A program made the translations under genes and the position numbers. Below the pieces are notes generated by a model that searched no databases, was not told where the DNA came from, and saw nothing but the letters and a program-made list of their open reading frames with translations. From Chloroflexota bacterium (lineage in GTDB: Bacteria; Chloroflexota; Anaerolineae; Anaerolineales; UBA4823), in contig JAJZSS010000111.1 in NCBI GenBank assembly GCA_021849525.1, positions 1 to 6,200 of the forward strand: a stretch of 6,200 bases of DNA. The letters run 5' to 3'. Position 1 is the first letter of the stretch. Every line of letters begins with the position of its first letter. Shown piece by piece: positions 1-5,823 of the stretch.

Positions 1-1050
1 CCCGCCGATAACCCAGAAGTCGGCGCCAATCTGTTCGACGATGCCGGTGAATTCCACATCATCTCCCGACTCATTCTCGTTGCCATCGTCGTCGTTCTCG
101 TTACCATTGAAATTGCCGTTCTCGTTCAGGTCATCCTGCGTGGCCAGCTTGACTTCGCGCAGGATCAGGTTGCCGTTGGTATCCTTCAAGGCTTCTACCT
201 TGACCAGGCTGCCCACTTCGATGGTACCTTCGATCTCACTCGCGGCGGTCAGGGCCAGGGTTTGCCCGGCAACGACCCAGGAGTCGGGGTTGATGGCTTC
301 AACCATTCCCACAAACTCGATCTCTTCGTGCGTGCTTCCGGCCTCATTCGAAACCTGGATCGCGCGTTCCACTTCACCACGTGCTGTGTCAGGCAGAGCG
401 CCGATCATGCCAGTCAGGGTTTCGGCATAGCGCTTGAGCAGGACCGCCACCTGGGCAGTCAGCTCCTGAGCGCGGGTTGCATCGCCCGCCGCCACTGTTC
501 CCAGCTCGGCAATCGCCTGCTGCACATACTGCTCGTATTCCTCTACCGCCTGGGCGATATCGCTGTAGCGCCCGTTGGCGATCAGGCGGGCAATTTCATC
601 CAGCCGCCGCTCGGCAAACGCCAGGCTGAGCTGAGCCCGGTCAGCAGCATCACCTGCCAGAGAAACCCGGGTCTGTTCCACACCGGTCTTCACGCCGTAC
701 AGCGCGTCGCCGGGGAGTGCCGATTGGGCAGCGTAGGCTGTAATCCCAGCCCCACCGAATAAGAAAACTGCCACCAGCACAATTGCTGCCACCAAACTAA
801 ATACCGTCCGAAATCTAGGGCTTGCCATGTTCCATTTCTCCTTCCATCGCTGGTAAAAACGATTGCCACCTGTGAACTGGTTGTGATTCGAGAAACCCTG
901 CTCTTTAGCCATCTCGTCGACCTCAGCGATAAACTTCGCCCTGCCGCTGGCTGCCGCTTCCGGATTGCGAGGTGGAACCGCTCGCAGCTGTTGTAACCTG
1001 CGATCCAATTCCGGATCTATGGGTTGTTCAGAAAAATTATTCTCAGCCAT
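1..1050 (-). CDS. Membrane protein with DUF5667 and repeated DUF5666 domains, probable regulator of the adjacent ECF sigma factor (3' end outside window)
   Basis: The frame is open from ATG 1050 to base 1, giving 350 residues with no stop, so the C-terminus is missing. Residues 1-75 are polar and presumably cytoplasmic, with a charged helical stretch (IDPELDRRLQQLRAVP). Residues 82-104 form one hydrophobic transmembrane segment. It is followed directly by AYAAQSALPGDALYGVK (105-121), the hallmark start of DUF5667, whose helical domain runs to about 230. One DUF5666 beta-rich unit covers about 245-303. After an Asn/Asp/Glu-rich linker (306-332), a second unit begins (EFTGIVEQIGADFWVIGG) and is cut by the window edge. 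The start lies 2 bases after the sigma stop, with GGAGGAG at ideal spacing, so the two are cotranscribed and translationally close. Family knowledge: such proteins often follow ECF sigma genes in Chloroflexota. The anti-sigma role is inferred from position and topology; there is no ZAS zinc motif. Confidence 0.85.
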   Translation of the reverse strand, partial: MAENNFSEQPIDPELDRRLQQLRAVPPRNPEAAASGRAKFIAEVDEMAKEQGFSNHNQFTGGNRFYQRWKEKWNMASPRFRTVFSLVAAIVLVAVFLFGGAGITAYAAQSALPGDALYGVKTGVEQTRVSLAGDAADRAQLSLAFAERRLDEIARLIANGRYSDIAQAVEEYEQYVQQAIAELGTVAAGDATRAQELTAQVAVLLKRYAETLTGMIGALPDTARGEVERAIQVSNEAGSTHEEIEFVGMVEAINPDSWVVAGQTLALTAASEIEGTIEVGSLVKVEALKDTNGNLILREVKLATQDDLNENGNFNGNENDDDGNENESGDDVEFTGIVEQIGADFWVIGG

Positions 1051-1052
1051 TC

Positions 1053-1592
1053 TTAGTTCTCCTCCAGCCCAAGCATGGTCTGGCGTAGTGCTACAAGAGC
1101 ACGGTGTTGAAGTGCGCGGGTAGCATCCACTGTCTTCCCCAGAAATTCGGCAACCTGATCATGAGACCATTCTTCCATGAAGCGGAGCTCGATCACCATC
1201 CGCTGCTCGTGAGGCAAGTGAATTAATGCCTGGCGGAGCTGCTCCGTTTCCTGCCGGTTATGAACTCGGTTTTCAAGGTCGCCTTCCGGGTCGGGGTGTG
1301 TGGCGGCTTCCAGGGAGACCTGGGGGGTTTGTTTACGGTAGTGATCGACCACCCAGTTGTGCACCATCCGGTACAGGTAAGCCCGCAGATTACCTTCGGG
1401 ATTCCGGCCGCGCCGGATAACCTGTAAAAACCTGGAAAACGTCTCAGACACACACTCTTCTGCCAGATCCTGGTCGCCCAGCAGCCGGTAAGAATACCGG
1501 TACAGGCCGGGGCTATAGTCTTCATAGACCCTCACCAGGGCTTGCTTATCCAATCGCTGTGTTTCGGTCGACAGTACTGCTTCCATGCGCAT
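1053..1592 (-). CDS. ECF-type RNA polymerase sigma factor (sigma-70 family)
   Basis: This is a complete 179-residue protein, the usual ECF size, with only sigma regions 2 and 4. Region 2 spans about 19-88. It includes YEDYSPGLYRYSYRLLGD, the acidic LAEECVSETF segment that contacts core polymerase, and LRAYLYRMVHNWVVDHYRK for -10 recognition. Region 4 spans about 115-170. LPHEQRMVIELRFMEEWS is followed by a helix-turn-helix (HDQVAEFLGKTVDATRALQHRAL) for -35 recognition. The linker between them is acidic and short. ATG 1592 is chosen because GGGTGAG sits 5 bases upstream; ATG 1586, two codons later, is also possible. The protein would redirect core polymerase to stress or envelope promoters; no specific signal can be read. 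The gene is divergent from a second ECF gene at 1883, and its downstream neighbour is probably its membrane-bound regulator. Confidence 0.95.
   Translation of the reverse strand: MRMEAVLSTETQRLDKQALVRVYEDYSPGLYRYSYRLLGDQDLAEECVSETFSRFLQVIRRGRNPEGNLRAYLYRMVHNWVVDHYRKQTPQVSLEAATHPDPEGDLENRVHNRQETEQLRQALIHLPHEQRMVIELRFMEEWSHDQVAEFLGKTVDATRALQHRALVALRQTMLGLEEN
1059..1065 (-). promoter_or_regulatory. Ribosome binding site of the DUF5667/DUF5666 gene
   Basis: GGAGGAG on the minus strand lies 8 bases before ATG 1050 and inside the last codons of the sigma gene. It fixes the downstream start and suggests that the two genes are translated from one message. Confidence 0.8.
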
Positions 1593-1597
1593 GGTTT

Positions 1598-1604
1598 CTC
1601 ACCC
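1598..1604 (-). promoter_or_regulatory. Ribosome binding site of the minus-strand ECF sigma gene
   Basis: GGGTGAG lies 5 bases before ATG 1592 on the minus strand. The same heptamer at the same spacing precedes the 766-residue gene at 3305, which supports both start choices. Confidence 0.6.
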
Positions 1605-1645
1605 TTTATAACGCTGATCGGAGAATAACATGACGAAGATTGTCC

Positions 1646-1677
1646 AGTATACTAATCCAGTCTTCATATTTCGTTCC
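1646..1677 (-). promoter_or_regulatory. Candidate promoter of the minus-strand sigma operon
   Basis: On the minus strand, TATACT (1651-1646) matches the -10 consensus at five of six positions. GGAAC (1677-1673), the -35 core of many ECF promoters, lies upstream. No good housekeeping -35 sits 16-18 bases before TATACT. The spacing from GGAAC to the TAGTATA stretch is about 17 bases, so an ECF-type autoregulated promoter is possible. This is a pattern match only and could be chance in AT-rich DNA. Confidence 0.25.
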
Positions 1678-1842
1678 CCACCCAGGATTTCGGATTACCA
1701 AAGATTAAGGATATATTCTATCGGATAAAGTAACTTAATGTACGGAAAAATGGCGCGCCCAGATTTTCCTTAACTAAATCTATTCATACTTTTATTTCGT
1801 ATTAATTCATAGTTCGCTGTCAGGCTGTGGGTAAAAAAGACT

Positions 1843-1879
1843 GCAAATTTGATCTGGATTGGCGTTATAATCAACCCAG
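1843..1879 (+). promoter_or_regulatory. Probable promoter of the sigma/anti-sigma/coiled-coil operon, giving a leaderless or near-leaderless transcript
   Basis: A perfect TATAAT occupies 1866-1871, and transcription would start near A1878 or G1879, only 4-5 bases before ATG 1883. No convincing TTGACA-like -35 lies 16-18 bases upstream; the nearest bases (about 1843-1848) read GCAAAT. The TTGATC at 1849-1854 is only 11 bases from the -10, too close to pair with it. The -10 may therefore depend on an activator or an alternative sigma factor. The -10 overlaps the shared 9-mer GCGTTATAA (1862-1870). Confidence 0.45.
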
Positions 1880-1882
1880 TTT

Positions 1883-2497
1883 ATGATGGCAAATCCAGCC
1901 TCCTCCCAGCCGGCGATCGATTATTCGGTTCACAGCGACACCGACTTGTTGCTGAAAATCGACCAGGCGGATGAATCTGCCCTGGGTGCCCTGTACGATC
2001 GCTACCAGCGCCTGGTGTACAGCTTGGCATATCAAAGCACCGGCGAGCCAGGCCTGGCAGAAGAAATTACCCAGGATGTATTCTTGCGGGTCTGGGAAAA
2101 GGCTGGATCCTATCGCGCCGATCAGGGAAAAGTTCTGACCTGGATTGTCTCGATCACGCGCAACCGCACCATTGATATGTACCGGCGGCAGCGGGTTAGA
2201 CCCGAGAACAATTCGTTGGACTGGGAAGAGCTGCATCCAGGGGAGCAGCGAGATGGGATTAATATCGAAGCCGAAGTTGAAAACTCACTCCAACGCCAGC
2301 GGATCCAGGCTGCCCTGGCAACCCTGCCCTCCGAGCAGAGGGTAGCGCTCAGCCTGGCTTTCTTCCGGGGATATACGCACTCCGAGATCGCTGCCAGCCT
2401 GCAAGAGCCGCTGGGCACGATCAAAACCCGGATCCGCGCCGCAATGCAAAAACTGCACCAGCAGCTTTTGAACGAAGATGGTTTCAATGTGGAATAA
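1883..2497 (+). CDS. ECF-type RNA polymerase sigma factor, SigK/RskA-type group
   Basis: This is a complete 204-residue protein. Region 2 spans about 20-103: DLLLKIDQADESALGALYDRY, the core-binding LAEEITQDVFLRVWEKA, and the -10-recognition segment LTWIVSITRNRTIDMYRR. An acidic linker (about 108-133) leads to region 4 (about 138-192): LPSEQRVALSLAFFRGYTHSEIA followed by PLGTIKTRIRAAMQKLHQQL, the helix-turn-helix typical of sigma factors paired with RskA-like regulators. A stop at 1868-1870 rules out a longer frame. ATG 1883 and ATG 1886 are adjacent and neither has a Shine-Dalgarno sequence, consistent with leaderless initiation from the TATAAT at 1866. The partner anti-sigma gene begins 37 bases downstream. 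Assignment to ECF sigma factors is firm. The SigK-like subgroup rests on the region 4 motif plus the RskA neighbour. Confidence 0.95.
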   Translation: MMANPASSQPAIDYSVHSDTDLLLKIDQADESALGALYDRYQRLVYSLAYQSTGEPGLAEEITQDVFLRVWEKAGSYRADQGKVLTWIVSITRNRTIDMYRRQRVRPENNSLDWEELHPGEQRDGINIEAEVENSLQRQRIQAALATLPSEQRVALSLAFFRGYTHSEIAASLQEPLGTIKTRIRAAMQKLHQQLLNEDGFNVE

Positions 2498-2534
2498 ACC
2501 TTTATTTGGTATCAAAACGATTGGGCGTTGAATT

Positions 2535-3278
2535 ATGGATACGCATGAATCCATCCATGAGTTGATCCCGGCATTCGCCCTGGGCGCCCTCGACCCTCAG
2601 GAGGCCGAGCTGTTTACCAGCCACCTGGCGCAGTGCGAATCATGCCGGGAAGAGATTGCCAGCTACCAGGACCTGGTCGGAGTCCTTGCCCTGGCTGTTC
2701 CAGTACGTTCAGCGCCTCCCGAGCTGAAAAACCGGATCCTTTCGGCTGCGCATCCTGCCCAAAAATCTGTCCATGAAACCCATCTCCAATCCCAGGAGAA
2801 ATCCGAGCCAGCCCGGCGGAGCTGGACCGGTTTCTTCCAAACCGTCATGCCGGCCTGGAGTGTCTTGAGCCTGCTCCTGATTGGGATGCTGGCGATCAGC
2901 AACCTGCGGCTGACCCAGCGGATTGAAAGCCTGGAACAAAGCCAGCCAGAATTCCAGACAGTTAATTTGAGAGGGACGAGCTCTGCTGCCCAGGCGGTTG
3001 GGATGCTGGTGATCAGCCCGGATGGGCAGAGCGGCAGCCTGGTGGTGGACCGGATGCCGGCCCTGGCAGACAACCAGGATTACCAGCTCTGGTTGATCAA
3101 AGACGGCGAGCGCACCAGCGGGGGCGTGTTCCATAGTTATTCAAATGGTTACGGCGTGTTGTGGATCCACACAGATGATCCCCTGATCAGTTACACCGAA
3201 GTCGGGATTACAGTCGAGCCGAGCGGCGGCAGCCCTGCACCGACGGGCGATAAAATCATTGGTGGATTAATCCAGTAA
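2535..3278 (+). CDS. Zinc-binding (ZAS) anti-sigma factor with RskA C-terminal domain
   Basis: This 247-residue protein should hold the preceding sigma factor inactive at the membrane. Residues 1-50 form a ZAS domain: IHELIPAFALGALDPQEAE, then H30-x3-C34-x2-C37, the zinc signature, with H4 or H8 a possible fourth ligand. A Pro/charged linker (56-100) leads to one transmembrane helix (about 106-124) followed by a short helical stalk. The extracytoplasmic part (about 140-247) is an RskA-type beta domain, with VGMLVISPDGQSGSLVV, LADNQDYQLWLIKDG and, near the end, TVEPSGGSPAPTGDKI. In known RskA systems, regulated proteolysis or redox change releases the sigma factor; which trigger applies here is unknown. 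The start at ATG 2535 lacks a clear ribosome binding site, so translation may be coupled to the sigma gene. The gap to the next gene is 26 bases, so cotranscription is likely. Confidence 0.92.
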   Translation: MDTHESIHELIPAFALGALDPQEAELFTSHLAQCESCREEIASYQDLVGVLALAVPVRSAPPELKNRILSAAHPAQKSVHETHLQSQEKSEPARRSWTGFFQTVMPAWSVLSLLLIGMLAISNLRLTQRIESLEQSQPEFQTVNLRGTSSAAQAVGMLVISPDGQSGSLVVDRMPALADNQDYQLWLIKDGERTSGGVFHSYSNGYGVLWIHTDDPLISYTEVGITVEPSGGSPAPTGDKIIGGLIQ

Positions 3279-3292
3279 GCCGCACGAATTCC

Positions 3293-3299
3293 GGGTGAG
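3293..3299 (+). promoter_or_regulatory. Ribosome binding site that decides the start of the 766-residue gene
   Basis: GGGTGAG ends 5 bases before ATG 3305. The in-frame GTG at 3299 overlaps this site and has no good site of its own, so ATG 3305 is preferred. Confidence 0.65.
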
Positions 3300-3304
3300 T
3301 GACG

Positions 3305-5605
3305 ATGGCGTTTAACCCGCCTTATACTTACGCCTGGCAAAATCCCGTCCTGTGTGAGACGATTTATCCCTATCGCCTCGAAAAACTGCGCGATTTCCTG
3401 CTGGTATACGAAGAAATCGACCTCTGGGCACGGTTGAAGGACGGTCCGGTCGACCCGGCTCTCGAAAAGGAAATCCGCCAGAATCTCCCCGGCTTACAGG
3501 CCGAACTGCAAAAAAATCAGAACCAGCAGAAGTCCATCCAGGAAGCGCTTAGCCTGCTGGTGAAGAAACTGGCCCAGATCGAGCGCCTGCCTGAGCTGCG
3601 CAAGCTGGTGATGGAGATTAGCCAGTTACAGCAGGAAACGGCGCAATTAAACGTCCGCCGGCGCTTGCTGGAAGGCTATATCACCTGGTCGCTTAAAGTT
3701 GCGCCTCTGGGCGATCCCGTCCGTCCCACCCGCCAGGCTGAGCTGGATCAGGTCCTGGCGCGCCTGGACGAGGTTGGAGCGCAGATCGCCAGCCTGAAGC
3801 AAGAATACGACGAAACATTTCAACCGCTCAAAGAACAGGAAGATAAGCTCGAGCAAGCCGCCGGCAATCTGGCCGAGCGCACTGCCGAGCTGGGGACACG
3901 CTTGCAGGGATTTCCGCTCCTGACGGCGATCCTTCCGGTCACCCCGCGCGTCGCGGCCCGCTGGCTGCTCAACCAGTATCGCCAGCGCCTGGAGGGCCTG
4001 GACCAGGAAGCGCTGCTTGCGCTGGTGCTGGAAAGATTTGAAAGCCAGCCAGAGCGTTACCCTGCCTGGCTGAAATATATGGTGATCCATTTTTCGGGGA
4101 TGCGTTATAAATCAGCCCACGGCTCGTGGGCCGACCCACGCCTGCTGCTGCAGAAGATCCTGGTAGAAGAGCTGGAAGGGCAGATCAATTCGGCCAGAGA
4201 AGACCAAATCCGGCAGACTGCCCGGGAGATCCTGACCGGGCTGCAAAACAGCCTCGCCCAGGCGCCAGATGATATCGAAAAGAACCGCCTGACCCGCTGG
4301 ATCCAAAAACTGGCAGTCCTGGATACGACCCGCCAGGAAGTGTTCAGCAGCCAGCCAGCCTGGGAGGCAATATTTGAGGAGCTGCTGCAGATCGAAATGA
4401 AAATCACCGCCAGCCAGGCTTCTGGCGAGAGCGGTAATCCGCCGGATCCCCAGGCGCTGGCCGGGCTGGAAGTGCAGCGCCGGCAGGCTGTCCTGCAAAT
4501 CGGCGAAGCGAAAATCGCCGAAATCAAAAAGCGCCTGGCAGCCGGTGTGTACTGGCTGCGGAAGAACTTGCTGGCTTACCGCCTGGAGCACCTGCCGGAA
4601 CAGGTCGCCCGGATGACAGACGCGGACGTTCTTTCCGAGCTGTCGGCGCGCAAATCCAGACTGCCCCACTGGGCCTGGGATGAGATTGTGCGCCACACAG
4701 ACCTGCGCCTGCTGGTCAACGATCCGGGCTGGGAGACACCCACCCGCCAGGAACAGCAGGAAAAATTCAACAATGATCCGGCCAACCAGCGCTGGCGCCA
4801 GTTGATCCATGATTGGGTAAATAAGGATATCACCGCCTGGCGGGCAAAAAACGCCCAGGACCTGTCGTTAATCGTGACCCGGGCAGTCTGTAATGAAATC
4901 TCCGAACACATCCAGCATCTACGCGGGCGCAAACCGCCCGGCGGTTTGACCGCCAAGCCGCAGTGGTACCTGGCAAACCAGGATACCCTTCCCGGAAAAG
5001 CATTCTTCAAGCAGCCCACCGAACGTGGTGATTTCCTGCCAGGCGCCAGCCTGCTCTTTTTGGGCTGGGTGACCTCCAAACCCCACGCCTGGGCAATTGC
5101 CTCTCCCCTGCGCCAGTTCGAGCTGCAGATGCCAGACGGGCAGCCGTTCCGCAGCGGGCGCAAGGATTCTAAGGGGGTCTACCAGTACCAGCTTGCCGGG
5201 AGCGAGATTTACCGCACCAGCCAGGTCAGCGTGGAAGTCGACCCGGCGCCACCCATCCCGCCGGCCGGGATCAAAACCCGGCCCAAGCAGCTTCGTAAAG
5301 GCAACAAAACGTCGCCGAACGCGGCCATCGAACGGGCAAAAGCCAGGCCGAAGAAGTTCCGCAAGCAGCTCCAGACAGAATGGCTGCGCTGGACGCACGA
5401 GGCGATGGTGGTGGAAGTGGCTGAGATGATCGACGGGACCTATGTCCTGACCTTCGAAACGGGGGAAATCGGCTTGAATATCCGTCCCATCAACCACCTG
5501 ATCCAGGAGTGGGATGTATATCTTGGTTATGTCCCACCCGCTGAAACCAAGCGTTCTGAGCTGGCAGGTTTCATCGACCGGGCAAAATTACTCCCCAAAG
5601 AATAA
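3305..5605 (+). CDS. Large coiled-coil protein of unknown function, third gene of the sigma/anti-sigma operon
   Basis: I do not recognise a characterised family. From ATG 3305 the protein has 766 residues, with no signal peptide or transmembrane segment, so it is probably cytoplasmic. N-terminal PYTYAWQNPVLCETIYPYR is followed by two long Gln/Glu/Leu-rich coiled-coil segments (about 49-126 and 143-202). Next come a helical region and a striking patch, YMVIHFSGMRYKSAHGSWADP (about 257-277), rich in His, Tyr and Trp and so a likely functional core. Another charged helical stretch follows at about 383-432. The last third changes character: a beta-rich module (about 577-647), a Lys/Arg-rich linker (about 650-690) that could bind nucleic acid or be flexible, and a terminal beta module ending near 747. 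It starts 26 bases after the anti-sigma stop, so it may be cotranscribed and share the sigma regulon. A structural, scaffold or DNA-associated role is possible, but nothing in the sequence settles it. Confidence 0.85.
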   Translation: MAFNPPYTYAWQNPVLCETIYPYRLEKLRDFLLVYEEIDLWARLKDGPVDPALEKEIRQNLPGLQAELQKNQNQQKSIQEALSLLVKKLAQIERLPELRKLVMEISQLQQETAQLNVRRRLLEGYITWSLKVAPLGDPVRPTRQAELDQVLARLDEVGAQIASLKQEYDETFQPLKEQEDKLEQAAGNLAERTAELGTRLQGFPLLTAILPVTPRVAARWLLNQYRQRLEGLDQEALLALVLERFESQPERYPAWLKYMVIHFSGMRYKSAHGSWADPRLLLQKILVEELEGQINSAREDQIRQTAREILTGLQNSLAQAPDDIEKNRLTRWIQKLAVLDTTRQEVFSSQPAWEAIFEELLQIEMKITASQASGESGNPPDPQALAGLEVQRRQAVLQIGEAKIAEIKKRLAAGVYWLRKNLLAYRLEHLPEQVARMTDADVLSELSARKSRLPHWAWDEIVRHTDLRLLVNDPGWETPTRQEQQEKFNNDPANQRWRQLIHDWVNKDITAWRAKNAQDLSLIVTRAVCNEISEHIQHLRGRKPPGGLTAKPQWYLANQDTLPGKAFFKQPTERGDFLPGASLLFLGWVTSKPHAWAIASPLRQFELQMPDGQPFRSGRKDSKGVYQYQLAGSEIYRTSQVSVEVDPAPPIPPAGIKTRPKQLRKGNKTSPNAAIERAKARPKKFRKQLQTEWLRWTHEAMVVEVAEMIDGTYVLTFETGEIGLNIRPINHLIQEWDVYLGYVPPAETKRSELAGFIDRAKLLPKE

Positions 5606-5638
5606 AAAGAGCTCCCGGAGCTGAACACCCCGGGAGCC
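5600..5638 (-). terminator. Rho-independent terminator of the minus-strand cytochrome c gene
   Basis: A perfect 8-bp stem pairs 5611-5618 (GCTCCCGG) with 5630-5637 (CCGGGAGC) around an 11-base loop. Read on the minus strand, it is followed at once by TCTTTTTATT, a proper U tract. On the plus strand the U tract is absent, so for the plus-strand operon ending at 5605 it would be at most a weak or factor-assisted terminator. It lies 25 bases after the cytochrome stop codon. Confidence 0.8.
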
Positions 5639-5662
5639 AGATTGCTGCAGTGCTGGGAATGC

Positions 5663-5743
5663 TTACTCACCCATTGTTCGCAGATAGGTAACCACCTGCC
5701 AGATTTCAGTCTCGGTGATCACATTTTCCCAGGCCGGCATGGC
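5663..5743 (-). CDS. C-terminal fragment of a class I c-type cytochrome, cut at the axial-Met motif
   Basis: Read on the minus strand up to the stop at 5663-5665, the last 26 codons give AMPAWENVITETEIW followed by QVVTYLRTMGE. This is the typical end of a small class I cytochrome c: the Met of AMPAW is the sixth heme ligand, and the final amphipathic helix has the pattern (E/D)-E-I-W-x-V-V-x-Y-L-R. The frame stays open to about 5866, but residues upstream of AMPAW are Arg/Ser/Pro-rich, unlike a cytochrome. They overlap a plausible plus-strand coding frame, and no CxxCH heme-attachment motif appears. The gene is therefore lost at about 5743, by a chimeric join or a real deletion. The intact protein would be a periplasmic or membrane-anchored electron carrier. 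A terminator follows directly. Confidence 0.65.
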   Translation of the reverse strand, partial: AMPAWENVITETEIWQVVTYLRTMGE

Positions 5744-5823
5744 CGAAGCACGCTTGGAGCTGAACCGGGCGGCGGAGCTGACCCCTGAAGATCTGATGAA
5801 CCTCGCCGGCCGCCATGCCGGCC
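5732..5823. repeat. 12-bp inverted repeat at the putative sequence junction
   Basis: GGCCGGCATGGC at 5732-5743 is the exact reverse complement of GCCATGCCGGCC at 5812-5823, with 68 bases between. The left copy encodes AMPA of the cytochrome on the minus strand. The right copy lies in the plus-strand frame that ends at 5870. The left arm coincides with the point where cytochrome similarity stops. The right copy is also part of a small hairpin (5806-5812 with 5819-5825). Confidence 0.6.

Larger units (their letters stand above)
1593..1882. other. AT-rich divergent intergenic region between two ECF sigma genes
   Basis: This 290-bp spacer carries no supportable gene and is visibly richer in A+T than its flanks, especially 1700-1810. 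It must hold the promoters of both divergent units. A perfect TATAAT lies on the plus strand (1866-1871). A TATACT lies on the minus strand (1651-1646) with a GGAAC further upstream (1677-1673). The 9-mer GCGTTATAA occurs on both strands just before the two start codons (plus 1862-1870; minus 1614-1606). A weak inverted repeat, ATTAAG (1704-1709) and CTTAAT (1734-1739), could be an operator or chance. No tRNA-like or other structured RNA signal was seen. Confidence 0.7.

Noticed and set aside
41..762. Plus-strand open frames of 129 and 166 codons opposite the DUF5667/DUF5666 gene
   Set aside because: They are Ser/Pro/Arg-rich, match no family I recognise, and lie antisense to a well-supported domain-bearing frame.
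1704..1739. ATTAAG/CTTAAT inverted repeat as an operator or terminator
   Set aside because: It is only 6 bp with a 24-base loop in AT-rich DNA and has no U tract; chance is likely.
1849..1854. TTGATC as -35 element for the TATAAT at 1866
   Set aside because: The spacing is 11 bases, too short for a sigma-70 type promoter.
3299..3307. GTG 3299 as start of the 766-residue protein
   Set aside because: The GTG overlaps GGGTGAG, which is correctly spaced for ATG 3305.
3647..5497. Several minus-strand open frames of 140-232 codons opposite the 766-residue gene
   Set aside because: They are shadows of a long GC-rich coding frame, low-complexity in composition and without recognisable motifs or ribosome binding sites.
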